Origin: Rikenellaceae bacterium
GTDB lineage: Bacteria > Bacteroidota > Bacteroidia > Bacteroidales > Rikenellaceae
Reading direction: 5' to 3'
Assembly: GCA_020859745.1 (NCBI GenBank)
Contig: JAJBVQ010000149.1
Coordinates: forward strand, 1 to 17,043
Length of the DNA: 17,043 nucleotides
Shown here: one piece after another, positions 8,291 to 15,437 of the stretch
How the letters are laid out: each line of letters opens with the position of its first letter
Numbering within the stretch: position 1 is the stretch's first letter
Notes under the pieces: generated by a model
Database searches by the model: none
Seen by the model: only the letters and a program-made list of their open reading frames with translations
Told to the model about the DNA's origin: nothing
Program-made: the position numbers and the translations under genes

Positions 8291-9517
8291 TTACCGGGTA
8301 TAGTGATAGGTCTGTCCGTCAGCACCCACCACATCCAGCTGCGCCGGCGCATGGCTGTCCGCAAGGGCAGCGACCGAACCGATGATTTGTGCCTCCACGC
8401 CCAGTTCACGCGCAATACCTATAATAGTGTCCGCCACCTCCGGCGCCACGTATAGCTCCATCCGGTGCCCCATGTTGAAGACTTTGTACATCTCCTCACA
8501 CGGCGTTCCCGACTGTTCCCGGATCGCCGCGAAAAGCGGTGGCACCGGCAGCAGGTTGTCCTTGATAATATGCAGTCCGTCGTTGGCGAAATGGAGGATC
8601 TTGGTCTGCGCCCCGCCGGTGCAGTGGATCATGCCGCGGATATTTTTGCGCCCGACTTCGTCCAGAACGCGGGTAATAACCGGCGCATAAGTCCGCGTCG
8701 GCGACAGCACAAGTTTCCCCATGTCCATATAGTCCGGCACGGTATTTTCCCCAGTCTGGTATTTTGAGGGCACGGGATCGGTCAGCCCGAACGAGCCGGT
8801 ATAGACCAGATCCGCCGGTATCCCCCCGTCGTAGGACTCCGGATAGCGTTCCGCCATCTTCTTCCCGAACACGTCGTGCCGCGCCGAAGTTAAGCCGTTG
8901 CTGCCCATTCCACCGTTATATGCGGTCTCGTATTTCGCCTGCCCGTAAGAGGCCAGCCCAACGATTACCGATCCCGGCACGATATGATCGTTGGTGATGA
9001 CGTCCGCCCGCCGCATCCGGGCGGTGACGGTGGAGTCCACGATAATCGTCCGCACGAGATCCCCCACATCGGCGGTCTCGCCGCCCGTGGAGCGGATATT
9101 GACGCCGTAGTCCCGCATGGTTTGCAGGAACTCCTCGGTTCCGTTGATGATGGCTGAGATGACTTCGCCCGGAATCAGGCGTTTGTTGCGCCCGACGGTC
9201 GATGAGAGAATGATATTGTCGGTGGCTCCGATGCAGAGCAGGTCGTCGGTGTTCATCACCACGGCGTCCTGCGCCACGCCTTTCCACACGCTGATGTCGC
9301 CCGTTTCGCGCCAGTACATGTAGGCCAGCGACGATTTGGTTCCGGCCCCGTCGGCGTGCATCACCAGGCAGTGCTCTTCGCTGCCGGTGAAGCAATCGGG
9401 GATGACTTTGCAGAATGCTTTGTCGAATAAGCCTTTGTCGATGTTCCGGATCGCTTTGTGGACGTCCTCTTTGCCGGATGAAACCCCGCGGCCAGCGTAG
9501 CGTGAATGGTCTGCCAT
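8291..9517 (-). CDS. purM: Phosphoribosylformylglycinamidine cyclo-ligase (AIR synthase)
   Basis: Catalyses ATP-dependent ring closure of FGAM to aminoimidazole ribotide, step 5 of de novo purine synthesis. The protein is 408 aa from the ATG at 9517. An earlier in-frame TTG at 9547 would overlap the candidate -7 promoter box and is not supported. Features are YAGRGVSSGKEDVH near the N-terminus (common in the Bacteroidota form), the ATP/substrate loop HADGAGTKSS (54-63), STGGETADVGD, and HCTGGAQTKIL with NMGHRMELYV in the C-terminal half. It is longer than the about 345-residue E. coli enzyme, as in the Bacteroidota branch of AIR synthases. Its stop is 36 nt before nqrA, so it probably heads the nqr operon. 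Confidence 0.92.
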   Translation of the reverse strand: MADHSRYAGRGVSSGKEDVHKAIRNIDKGLFDKAFCKVIPDCFTGSEEHCLVMHADGAGTKSSLAYMYWRETGDISVWKGVAQDAVVMNTDDLLCIGATDNIILSSTVGRNKRLIPGEVISAIINGTEEFLQTMRDYGVNIRSTGGETADVGDLVRTIIVDSTVTARMRRADVITNDHIVPGSVIVGLASYGQAKYETAYNGGMGSNGLTSARHDVFGKKMAERYPESYDGGIPADLVYTGSFGLTDPVPSKYQTGENTVPDYMDMGKLVLSPTRTYAPVITRVLDEVGRKNIRGMIHCTGGAQTKILHFANDGLHIIKDNLLPVPPLFAAIREQSGTPCEEMYKVFNMGHRMELYVAPEVADTIIGIARELGVEAQIIGSVAALADSHAPAQLDVVGADGQTYHYTR

Positions 9518-9544
9518 TTGTGGTATGCCGTTTTTTAACGTCCG

Positions 9545-9552
9545 CAAAGTTA
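9545..9552 (-). promoter_or_regulatory. Candidate Bacteroidota -7 box for purM(-nqr)
   Basis: On the minus strand 9552-9545 reads TAACTTTG, a perfect match to the Bacteroidota primary-sigma -7 consensus TAnnTTTG, and lies 27 nt before the purM ATG at 9517. No clear TTG-type -33 element is seen at the usual distance. The position supports 9517 as the start. Confidence 0.55.
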
Positions 9553-9658
9553 TTCAATTTTTTTGTTTTCCGTGTGAATTATTTAACAGTTATTCGCCGT
9601 TTTATCGGTTGTCTGTATTTCCATTCGCTACGGGCGGGAAAGTGTGGGCGGAAATGGG

Positions 9659-9666
9659 TATATTTG
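9659..9666 (+). promoter_or_regulatory. Candidate Bacteroidota -7 box for the TPR-like gene
   Basis: TATATTTG matches TAnnTTTG and lies 29 nt before the ATG at 9696, leaving a short A-rich leader (AAAAAGGGGAAAACGAAA), normal for this phylum. The -33 element is weak. With the purM box it makes the 178-bp purM/TPR spacer a divergent promoter region. Confidence 0.55.
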
Positions 9667-9695
9667 TAGGCAAACACAAAAAGGGGAAAACGAAA

Positions 9696-11243
9696 ATGGG
9701 TATCAACAGGCAGGAAGCGGTATTCGAGCTGGTCCGGGGGATGAGCAAGGCGGAAAAGCGGAATTTCAAGCTCTATGCGTCCCGCAGCGCGGCGAACCAG
9801 GATGCGAAGTTCATCGCCCTGTTCGATGCGCTGGACTCCTTGGAGGAGTACGACGAGGCCAAGGTGCTCAAAAAGTCGGGGATTCGGAAGGAGCAGCTGC
9901 CCAATATGAAGTCGTACCTGTACCGCCAGATACTGGTCAGCGTGCGGCTACTCAACGTGCAGCATATCGGGGTGATGGAGATTCACCAGATGATCGATTT
10001 CGCCCGGATACTCTATGACAAAGGCATGTTCCGCCAGGCGTTGCAGATGCTGGACAAGGCCAAGACCATGGCGCTGGAGTTCCAGAATTTCACGCTGGCG
10101 CTGGAGATCGTGGAGTTCGAGAAGCGGGTCGAGTCGCTCCACATGAACCGCAGCGCGACGGATCGCGCCGAGGGGTTGAGCGACCAGGCGGAAGCCCTCT
10201 CGAAGCGGATCGCCAATATCAACAATTTGTCGAACTTGTCGGTGCAGCTTTACAGCCTCAATCTCCAGCTGGGGTATGTCCGCAGCGAAAAAGACCGCAA
10301 GCTGGTGACCGACTTTTTCAAGGCGAGGCTGGACAGCTACGACGACCGGGGGATGAGTTTCCACGAGCGGCTCTACCTCTACCAGGCGCGGATGTGGTAC
10401 AATTATATCCGGCACGACTTCGTGATGTGCTATCGGTATGCCCGCCGGTGGGTGGGGCTGTTCGACGAGCGACCCGACCTGACTTCGGCCTATTACGACC
10501 ACTATGTGCGGGCGGTGTCGCGGCTGCTGGACGTGCTGTTCATGACGCGGCGGCACGACCAGATGGTGCGGGTGATCGAAAAGTTCGAACGGAAGCTGCC
10601 CAAGATCAAGCCGATGACCGACAATCTGGTGGTCATCTCGAACCTGTGCCTGCTGCAAGCCAAGATCAACGTCCATTTTCTGGAGGGGAGTTTTGCCGAA
10701 GGGGTGTCGCTGGCCTCGCAGGTGGACGATTTCCTGAAGGAGTACGGCCGCAGCGTGGACGAACACTACCGGATGCTGCTTTCCTACAAGATCGCGTGCA
10801 TGTATTTCGGTAACGGGGACTATAAAAAGTGCATCAGCTACCTGCATACGATCATTTCGATCCCGAACCCGCAGTTCCGGCGCGACTTACAGGTGTTCGC
10901 GCGTATCCTGCACCTGATCGCCTCCTACGAGGCGGGAGACGATTATTCGCTGGAGTACCAGATCAAAAATGTCTATGCTTTCGTGGTGAAGGTCAACGAT
11001 ATGCACTCGGTGCAACACGAGATCATCACGTTCCTGAAGCGGATCCCGCATACGTACGCTTCGGATTTCAAAGGCGAGCTGATCCGGCTGTACGAGCACC
11101 TGAAGCCGTTCGAGAACCATCCGTACGAACGCAGGCCGTTCTTCTACCTCGATATTATTTCGTGGCTGGAGAGCAAGATCGAAAACATCCCGATCGCCGA
11201 GATCATTCAACAGAAATACCGGGACGAAAGACGGGAAAAATAG
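9696..11243 (+). CDS. Alpha-helical TPR-like protein of unknown function
   Basis: A 515-residue protein taken from the ATG at 9696 (MGINRQEAVFELVRGMSKAEKR...). This start follows a TATATTTG box and an A-rich leader, whereas an open frame further upstream would include the promoter region. There is no signal peptide and no membrane segment, so it is probably cytoplasmic. The sequence is almost entirely helical and charged. Segments at about 98-131 (ARILYDKGMFRQALQMLDKA) and 363-392 (KIACMYFGNGDYKKCISYL) have the small/large residue spacing of tetratricopeptide repeats. I see no catalytic motif. The N-terminal SKAEKRNFKLYASR block resembles conserved Bacteroidota proteins of unknown role that I recall only loosely. 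A scaffold or protein-binding role is inferred from the fold alone. It is transcribed away from purM and probably alone. Confidence 0.8.
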   Translation: MGINRQEAVFELVRGMSKAEKRNFKLYASRSAANQDAKFIALFDALDSLEEYDEAKVLKKSGIRKEQLPNMKSYLYRQILVSVRLLNVQHIGVMEIHQMIDFARILYDKGMFRQALQMLDKAKTMALEFQNFTLALEIVEFEKRVESLHMNRSATDRAEGLSDQAEALSKRIANINNLSNLSVQLYSLNLQLGYVRSEKDRKLVTDFFKARLDSYDDRGMSFHERLYLYQARMWYNYIRHDFVMCYRYARRWVGLFDERPDLTSAYYDHYVRAVSRLLDVLFMTRRHDQMVRVIEKFERKLPKIKPMTDNLVVISNLCLLQAKINVHFLEGSFAEGVSLASQVDDFLKEYGRSVDEHYRMLLSYKIACMYFGNGDYKKCISYLHTIISIPNPQFRRDLQVFARILHLIASYEAGDDYSLEYQIKNVYAFVVKVNDMHSVQHEIITFLKRIPHTYASDFKGELIRLYEHLKPFENHPYERRPFFYLDIISWLESKIENIPIAEIIQQKYRDERREK

Positions 11244-11246
11244 CCT

Positions 11247-11367
11247 CTCCGGCTTCTATTTCTCGACCGCCGATCCGAAAGACTGGACTTCGCCGCAGAA
11301 CGATGCGTTGTGGCAGGATGAGTATAAGACCCTTTTCGACCCTTGCCCGGCGGGGTGGCGGGTGCCG
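11247..11367 (+). pseudogene. Second Fib_succ_major-type surface-protein fragment, interrupted
   Basis: Immediately after the stop of the TPR-like gene a frame reads SGFYFSTADPKDWTSPQNDA, then LWQDEYKTLFDPCPAGWRVP. This matches the remnant at 1685-1802, with a one-codon length difference and many silent-type changes. Similarity stops after GTGCCG at 11367. The DNA just past the other remnant's stop codon (GTGACGGGGATAC, 2114-2126) recurs at 11787-11799. The simplest reading is a cassette whose interior was replaced or interrupted by the repeat DNA at 11368-11786. It has no start codon and cannot encode a complete protein. Confidence 0.65.
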
Positions 11368-11475
11368 CTTTTCTCCGCTCAAGCCGCGGGGGCTTTCCTC
11401 CGCCGGAAGGCTGTCGGCGTTTCTACGCCGGAATGGAGGTATTACCTTCTTCCCGCTCGGGCCGCGGGTGGGCCC

Positions 11476-11503
11476 TTACTTTTTGACATCTCCCAAAAAG
11501 TAA
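11476..11503. repeat. Perfect 10-bp inverted repeat
   Basis: TTACTTTTTG (11476-11485) and CAAAAAGTAA (11494-11503) are exact reverse complements around an 8-nt loop. The right arm is followed by GCAAAAAGG, not a T-run. On the minus strand the arm downstream of the loop is T-rich internally only, so it looks more like a repeat boundary than a terminator. Confidence 0.7.
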
Positions 11504-11516
11504 GCAAAAAGGAGAT

Positions 11517-11538
11517 CAAAGGGGGCTTGCCCCCTTTG
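11517..11538. repeat. Perfect 9-bp GC-rich hairpin
   Basis: CAAAGGGGG (11517-11525) pairs exactly with CCCCCTTTG (11530-11538) across CTTG. It lies 13 nt after the hairpin at 11476-11503. No T-run follows on the plus strand. Confidence 0.7.
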
Positions 11539-11828
11539 CCATCCCCCTCGGATAAAGGCGGCAGATCCGGGAATGTCGCGTTTTACGTTGAGCCGGTACC
11601 CCCGTGCGGGATTCTGGCGATAAGGTGAAACCGATTCCCGGTGACTTCTTTGTTTACGTTGGCCTACGGCCTTCCTCGCGTTTGCAAGGCATAATCCGCC
11701 AGCGGCCTCTGCCCTTGCTTCATCGCTCGGTTCTTGGTCACCCAAGAAAGTAAATGCCCGCCCGGCATGAGGGCTAAAAAACAATGGTGACGGGGATACC
11801 GAAAGGGGCTTTAATACCCGGCATTGGG

Positions 11829-12425
11829 TTATCCTAATATCCGGCGTTCCCGGGCGAAAGTTTTCAACAGCTTGTCGGCCTCCCGCCAGCCGGGCATAAA
11901 GGATTCCACCAGCCGGTAAAAGTCCTTGGAATGGTTGCTGATTACGAAGTGGCACAGCTCATGCAGGACGATATAGTCGATGCAGGGCTGCGGCGCTTTG
12001 ACCAGATGCAGATTCATGGTAATCAACCCTTTGGTATAGTAACAGCGACCCCACGCCCTGCGCATGGCGAAGATTTTCAGCCGGGGCGCCGGGATGCTGT
12101 GTCCCGCTTCGAGGAAAAGCGGCAGCCAACGGTCTATGGCCTCCTGAAACGCTTTCCGGGCCTGACGGCGGTACCAGTTCTCCATGAAAAGTCCGAAATT
12201 CTCCCGGGTCGCAGGATGAAGCGATACGATAAAAGCCTGATCCGTGATAACAAGTCCGTTGCGGGCAGCTTCGGTTTTCAGGATAACCGGGTATTCGATT
12301 CCGCGCAACAGGAATTTGCGGCGCACGGAACGTATGGGCGTCGCTCCGGCGGAAGGTCGGGCCGGAACCGGCTTCCGCCGCGAAGGGGTAGGGCGGCCCC
12401 AGAGAAGTATCTTAATGATTCCCAT
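11829..12425 (-). CDS. YgjP/DUF45-type (SprT-like) zinc metallopeptidase
   Basis: Putative cytoplasmic metalloprotease of the YgjP/DUF45 family (198 aa). The zinc site is visible as HELCHF at 155-160 (His155, Glu156, His159), with a third histidine at 165 in NHSKDFYRLVE and the following MPGWRE typical of the family's C-terminus. The substrate is not known. The N-terminal 35 residues are Arg/Pro-rich and unlike the usual first beta-strands. The true start may therefore be the GTG at 12326, although the ATG at 12425 overlaps miaA by 14 nt in the common operon style. The visible protein is somewhat shorter than the usual about 230 residues. It is the last gene of a three-gene minus-strand unit. 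Confidence 0.85.
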   Translation of the reverse strand: MGIIKILLWGRPTPSRRKPVPARPSAGATPIRSVRRKFLLRGIEYPVILKTEAARNGLVITDQAFIVSLHPATRENFGLFMENWYRRQARKAFQEAIDRWLPLFLEAGHSIPAPRLKIFAMRRAWGRCYYTKGLITMNLHLVKAPQPCIDYIVLHELCHFVISNHSKDFYRLVESFMPGWREADKLLKTFARERRILG

Positions 12426-13341
12426 CGATATAGCCGATCATTTCCTCCGTTTCGTCCGGCGCGAACCACCGTATCTGCGGGTCGCGCCTGAGCCAGGTCA
12501 GCTGCCGCTTGGCATAACGCCGCGTGTTGCGTTTGATTAGTTCAACAGCTTGATCCAACGATAGATTTCCGTCGAAATAGCCGAACAGTTCCCTATAGCC
12601 CACCGTCTGCAAGGCGGGCAGATTCCGGTAAGGATATAGAGTTTCCGCCTCGGCCAAAAGCCCGGTCTCGATCATTAAATCCACACGCCGGTTAATGCGT
12701 TCGTAAAGCTCTTCGCGCGGCAGGTCGATGCCGATTTTAACAGTGGTAAAATTCCGTCGTTTCATAGAGCCGCTGCGCAGGGCGGAGTAGGGCTTGCCGC
12801 TCAGCCGGCAAACCTCCACCGCCCGGATCACCCGTTGGGGATTGGCCCGATCAACTATAGCGTAATACTCCGGGTCGAGCCGTTCCAATTCGACTAACAA
12901 GTCGGCCAAAGGTGCCGCGGAAAGTTCCGCCCGCAGTCCGGCGTCCGACTCCGGCAGGTCGTCGAACCCATTCAGCAGGGCGTCCACATACAGCCCCGAA
13001 CCGCCGACGAGCAGCACATCCGGGGTCTCCGGAAATAGGGTGTTTTCCAGCAAAGAGAGGGCCTCCCGTTCGTAATCCCCTGCGGTGAACGGGTCGTGGA
13101 TGCTCTTGTTCTGAATGAAATAGTGCGGCACTCCCTCGCGCTCGGCAAGGGTCGGCACGGCAGTGCCGACTGCCATCTCCCGGTAGACCTGCCGCGAGTC
13201 GGCCGAGACGACGGGAATGCGGTAATGACGAGCCAGTACGATCCCCGCAGCGGTTTTTCCCACTCCCGTAGGCCCCTGCACGACGATCAGCCGCCGATTA
13301 GTATCGTTAGTATACTTATTGTTCGTCGTCGTATGTGTCAT
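12412..13341 (-). CDS. miaA: tRNA dimethylallyltransferase
   Basis: Transfers a dimethylallyl group from DMAPP to N6 of A37 in tRNAs that read codons beginning with U, the first step towards ms2i6A. The length (309 aa) is normal. A P-loop GPTGVGKT lies at 23-30, the conserved SADSRQVYREM at 46-56 (Asp48 and Gln51 region), HDPFTAGDYE and VGGSGLYVDALLNG follow, then NPQRVIRAVEV and the C-terminal RRYAKRQLTWLRRD. The first 15 residues are a Thr/Asn-rich extension coded within the 26-nt overlap with the upstream gene and just beyond it. No other ATG precedes the P-loop, so I keep this start. It overlaps both neighbours and is presumably cotranscribed with them. Confidence 0.96.
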   Translation of the reverse strand: MTHTTTNNKYTNDTNRRLIVVQGPTGVGKTAAGIVLARHYRIPVVSADSRQVYREMAVGTAVPTLAEREGVPHYFIQNKSIHDPFTAGDYEREALSLLENTLFPETPDVLLVGGSGLYVDALLNGFDDLPESDAGLRAELSAAPLADLLVELERLDPEYYAIVDRANPQRVIRAVEVCRLSGKPYSALRSGSMKRRNFTTVKIGIDLPREELYERINRRVDLMIETGLLAEAETLYPYRNLPALQTVGYRELFGYFDGNLSLDQAVELIKRNTRRYAKRQLTWLRRDPQIRWFAPDETEEMIGYIDGNH

Positions 13342-13837
13342 CGCCTTCGAACTCCCCGAATTCGTCCATCGCCTCGTCGAATATCGACCCCTCGGCCGGC
13401 TCTTTGCCCGGCGTGCATTGCAGCGGCGGCTCGCCCTCTTCGGTTACGATCCGCGGATAGGTGACGCCTTCCTCCGCGAATTTGGTTTCGAGCAGCTCGA
13501 TGAAAAACTGGCGCTCGTGGAAGATGTCGAAAACATAGACCAGTCGCCCGAATTTCTCGTGCATGATCTGCCCCAGCGATACCCGTTCCATGGGCAGCGG
13601 CACGGAAAAGCTGTCGTCCTCGGCTTCGAGGCCCATGTCGACCGACGTGAATTCGCGCAGTTTCTCCCATTCGGCATCGGACGTGAAGATCGAAGCCATC
13701 TCGGCGGGGCTGTAGCCGACCGATTCGCGCAGGTAAGCATGGAAATCGGCCAGGTTCATATCGTAGGGTACTTCGTAGTCGCGGACGAAGTCTTCGGCTT
13801 CGTCGCTGAGCATCCTGAATTTGAATATCATAGACAT
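13316..13837 (-). CDS. Plasmid pRiA4b ORF-3-like (IS1096 passenger TnpR-type) family protein
   Basis: A 173-residue soluble protein, starting MSMIFKFRMLSDEAEDF at 13837 (a second ATG lies two codons in). A longer frame upstream would run through the promoter box at 13860-13867 and is rejected. The pattern of an N-terminal FKFRM strand, YDMNLADFHAYLRESVGY, SLGQIMHEKFGRLVYVFDI and a very acidic C-terminal tail (EFGEFEGDDTYDDEQ) resembles the pRiA4b ORF-3-like family, which Bacteroidota often carry beside miaA. Despite the family name there is no transposase or recombinase here. The biochemical function is unknown. It overlaps miaA by 26 nt. Confidence 0.75.
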   Translation of the reverse strand: MSMIFKFRMLSDEAEDFVRDYEVPYDMNLADFHAYLRESVGYSPAEMASIFTSDAEWEKLREFTSVDMGLEAEDDSFSVPLPMERVSLGQIMHEKFGRLVYVFDIFHERQFFIELLETKFAEEGVTYPRIVTEEGEPPLQCTPGKEPAEGSIFDEAMDEFGEFEGDDTYDDEQ

Positions 13838-13859
13838 GGGGTTGCAATTTTGGTCTGTC

Positions 13860-13867
13860 CAAAGATA
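13860..13867 (-). promoter_or_regulatory. Candidate -7 box for the pRiA4b-like/miaA/ygjP unit
   Basis: 13867-13860 on the minus strand reads TATCTTTG, a perfect TAnnTTTG match 22 nt before the ATG at 13837. No clear -33 element is seen. It is the only perfect box found by eye upstream of this operon. Confidence 0.5.
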
Positions 13868-13911
13868 GACTTTTTTGCGATTCGGGGCATGGAGAAAACC
13901 TGCGAAATCGC

Positions 13912-13919
13912 TTTCTTTG
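13912..13919 (+). promoter_or_regulatory. Possible -7 box for ddh
   Basis: TTTCTTTG is one mismatch from TAnnTTTG and lies 29 nt before the ddh ATG at 13949, the same spacing as the boxes of dnaE-side and TPR-like genes. The leader is A-rich. Weak evidence on its own. Confidence 0.35.
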
Positions 13920-13948
13920 CATACGGAAAAACACAAAACTCACCGAAA

Positions 13949-14845
13949 ATGAAAAAGATAAGGGCAGCAATCGTCGGCTACGGGAATATCGGCCGTTATG
14001 TACTGGAAGCGCTGGAAACGGCGCCGGATTTCGAGATCGCGGGCATCGTGCGGCGCGATGCGTCGAATGTGCCGGCGGAACTGAAACCGTATCCGGTCGC
14101 GGCTTCGCTGGAGGAGCTGAAAGATGTGCAGGTGGCGATACTCTGCACCCCGAGCCGCAAGGCGCAGGAGTTCGCAGAGAAAGCATTGGCGCTGGGGATC
14201 AATACGGTGGACAGTTTCGATATTCATACGGAGATCGTGCAGACGCGCCGGGCGCTGGACGCGGTGGCCAGGAAGCATGCGGCGGTGGCGGTGCTGTCGG
14301 CGGGCTGGGACCCGGGCACGGACTCGATGGTGCGGGCTTTGCTGGAGGTGTGCGCGCCGAAGGGGCTGACCTACACTAATTTCGGGCCGGGGATGAGCAT
14401 GGGGCACACGGTGGCGGTTAAGGCGATCGAGGGGGTTAAGGCGGCGCTGTCGATGACGATCCCGACGGGAACGGGCATCCATCGCCGGATGGTCTATATC
14501 GAGGTGAAGGAGGGATACGATTTCGCTGCGGTAGCAGCCAAGATCAAGGCGGATCCCTATTTCGTCCACGATGAAACGCATGTGATGCAGGTGGAGTCGG
14601 TGGATAGCCTGCTGGACATGGGCCACGGGGTGAACCTGACGCGCAAAGGGGTGTCGGGCCGGACGCCGAACCAGCGGTTCGAGTTCAACATGAGCATCAA
14701 CAATCCGGCGCTCACGGCGCAGATCATGGTGGGCTCGGCACGGGCGTCGCTCTTGCAGAAGCCGGGGGCCTACACGATGATCGAGATCCCGCTGATCGAC
14801 TACCTGTTCGGGGAACGCGAGGAGCTGGTGAAACGGCTGGTGTAG
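13949..14845 (+). CDS. ddh: meso-Diaminopimelate D-dehydrogenase
   Basis: NADPH-dependent enzyme that makes meso-diaminopimelate in one step from tetrahydrodipicolinate (as the open-chain amino-oxopimelate) and ammonia. The product feeds lysine synthesis and the peptidoglycan peptide. The length (298 aa) is normal. The Rossmann glycine loop GYGNIG is at 10-15, with Arg35-Arg36 placed to bind the NADPH phosphate. Conserved Ddh blocks are CTPSR (66-70), VDSFDIH (87-93), SAGWDPGTDSM (117-127), NFGPGMSMGHTVAVK (144-158) and PTGTGIHRRMVY (172-183). The start is the ATG preceding MKKIRAAIVGYG; the open frame further upstream is antisense to the pRiA4b-like gene. It is divergent from the miaA unit across 111 bp. 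Confidence 0.95.
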   Translation: MKKIRAAIVGYGNIGRYVLEALETAPDFEIAGIVRRDASNVPAELKPYPVAASLEELKDVQVAILCTPSRKAQEFAEKALALGINTVDSFDIHTEIVQTRRALDAVARKHAAVAVLSAGWDPGTDSMVRALLEVCAPKGLTYTNFGPGMSMGHTVAVKAIEGVKAALSMTIPTGTGIHRRMVYIEVKEGYDFAAVAAKIKADPYFVHDETHVMQVESVDSLLDMGHGVNLTRKGVSGRTPNQRFEFNMSINNPALTAQIMVGSARASLLQKPGAYTMIEIPLIDYLFGEREELVKRLV

Positions 14846-14870
14846 ATATTTCTGCAGGGTTAAAATGTCA

Positions 14871-14887
14871 GCGATACGCAGTATCGC
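14871..14887. repeat. Perfect 7-bp hairpin after ddh
   Basis: GCGATAC (14871-14877), loop GCA, GTATCGC (14881-14887), starting 26 nt after the ddh stop. No T-run follows, so it is not a classical terminator. It could be an mRNA 3'-end structure or part of the adjoining repeat island. Confidence 0.6.
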
Positions 14888-15010
14888 CCGTCCCGCCGGG
14901 GTCACGCGGACGCTGCCCGCGCAGGGCGGTATTGTACTTTAGGGTAGTTACAGCCCACTCGGCGTGCCCGCAGGCACTCGTGCGCACTGCTAACATAGGA
15001 AAGACAACGT

Positions 15011-15028
15011 AAAAGCCGTCAGGCTTTT
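15011..15028. repeat. Perfect 7-bp hairpin with GTCA loop
   Basis: AAAAGCC-GTCA-GGCTTTT is an exact inverted repeat. Its right arm ends in TTTT but the next bases are CGATGG, so termination would be weak at best. Confidence 0.55.
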
Positions 15029-15087
15029 CGATGGATTTCCGTTAGCGCGCGGCATAAGTCAGAAAGGCGCCCGCCCGCTTAAAGGAT

Positions 15088-15127
15088 AATACCGGATGGT
15101 TTTGCATAAGCTAAACCATCCGGTATT
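15088..15127. repeat. Perfect 15-bp inverted repeat
   Basis: AATACCGGATGGTTT (15088-15102) and AAACCATCCGGTATT (15113-15127) are exact reverse complements around a 10-nt loop. It is not followed by a T-run. It is nested inside the GCCCGCCCGCT/AGCGGGCGGGC pair at 15069-15079 and 15179-15189. Confidence 0.8.
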
Positions 15128-15327
15128 GATGCAGGTGCCATAAAATTATTTATAGGGTTCAGATTAAGCTTCCGCGTCAGCGGGCGGGCCGGACGCCTCT
15201 TTAGTAAAGCGCTGCAAACCCTCGCAAAAGCTCCAACAGGGCCGGTAGGGACGCGCTGCGTCTTTTACTGGCTGTAACTACCCCAGCACTTCCGGGCATC
15301 CGATCCCCGGCTGACCATTGAATCAAC

Positions 15328-15419
15328 CGTAGGATTTTGTGATATGATTTCCCAATGTCAGCCTGCAGCCACTCCGGGCGGAGGGCTGCAACCTGAAGGT
15401 CTTGCTCGCGCAGGCTCCG
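15328..15419 (+). repeat. Direct repeat unit, copy 1
   Basis: Starts CGTAGGATT, has an AT-rich stretch to TTTCCC, then a hairpin TGCAGCC-A-CTCC/GGAG-GGCTGCA (15364-15390, one bulged A), and ends with a 37-bp block (15383-15419) beginning GGGCTGCAACC and ending GCGCAGGCTCCG. That block recurs at 15497-15533, matching at 34 of 37 positions, 114 bp further on. Confidence 0.65.
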
Positions 15420-15437
15420 GAATGGTGTCAATACAAT

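Larger units (their letters stand above)
11368..11786. repeat. Hairpin-rich dispersed-repeat DNA inside the surface-protein cassette
   Basis: No gene is supported here. The stretch is marked by perfect hairpins: TTACTTTTTG/CAAAAAGTAA (11476-11503), CAAAGGGGG/CCCCCTTTG (11517-11538) and TTCTTGG/CCAAGAA (11731-11748). The first and last are related to each other: both end in CCCAA followed by (G)AAAGTAA. This suggests they are the two boundaries of a repeat unit. Sequences of this style (CCCAAAAAGTAAGC, CCCAAGAAAGTAAATGC) occur as dispersed intergenic repeats in other bacterial genomes as far as I recall; this was not searched. Several overlapping open frames on both strands look accidental. 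Confidence 0.55.

Noticed and set aside
9518..9547. An upstream TTG start for purM at 9547
   Set aside because: It falls inside the candidate TAACTTTG promoter box, and the ATG at 9517 gives the N-terminus expected for Bacteroidota PurM.
11476..11955. A 159-codon minus-strand frame overlapping the 3' part of the ygjP-type gene
   Set aside because: It overlaps the HELCH-encoding gene in another frame and crosses the perfect hairpins of the repeat block. It has no motif of its own.
13316..13837. Reading the pRiA4b/IS1096-passenger-like gene as evidence of an insertion sequence
   Set aside because: The family name is historical. There is no transposase, no terminal inverted repeat and no target duplication around it, and it is embedded in a tight operon with miaA.
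13838..13936. A 33-residue N-terminal extension of the pRiA4b-like protein
   Set aside because: It would cover the TATCTTTG box and has no family-like sequence. The start at MSMIFKF (13837) fits the family better.
15201..15431. A 76-codon minus-strand open frame in the repeat island
   Set aside because: It runs through hairpins and the 37-bp direct-repeat block, has no recognisable protein motif and no promoter box. It is most likely an accidental frame in repeat DNA.
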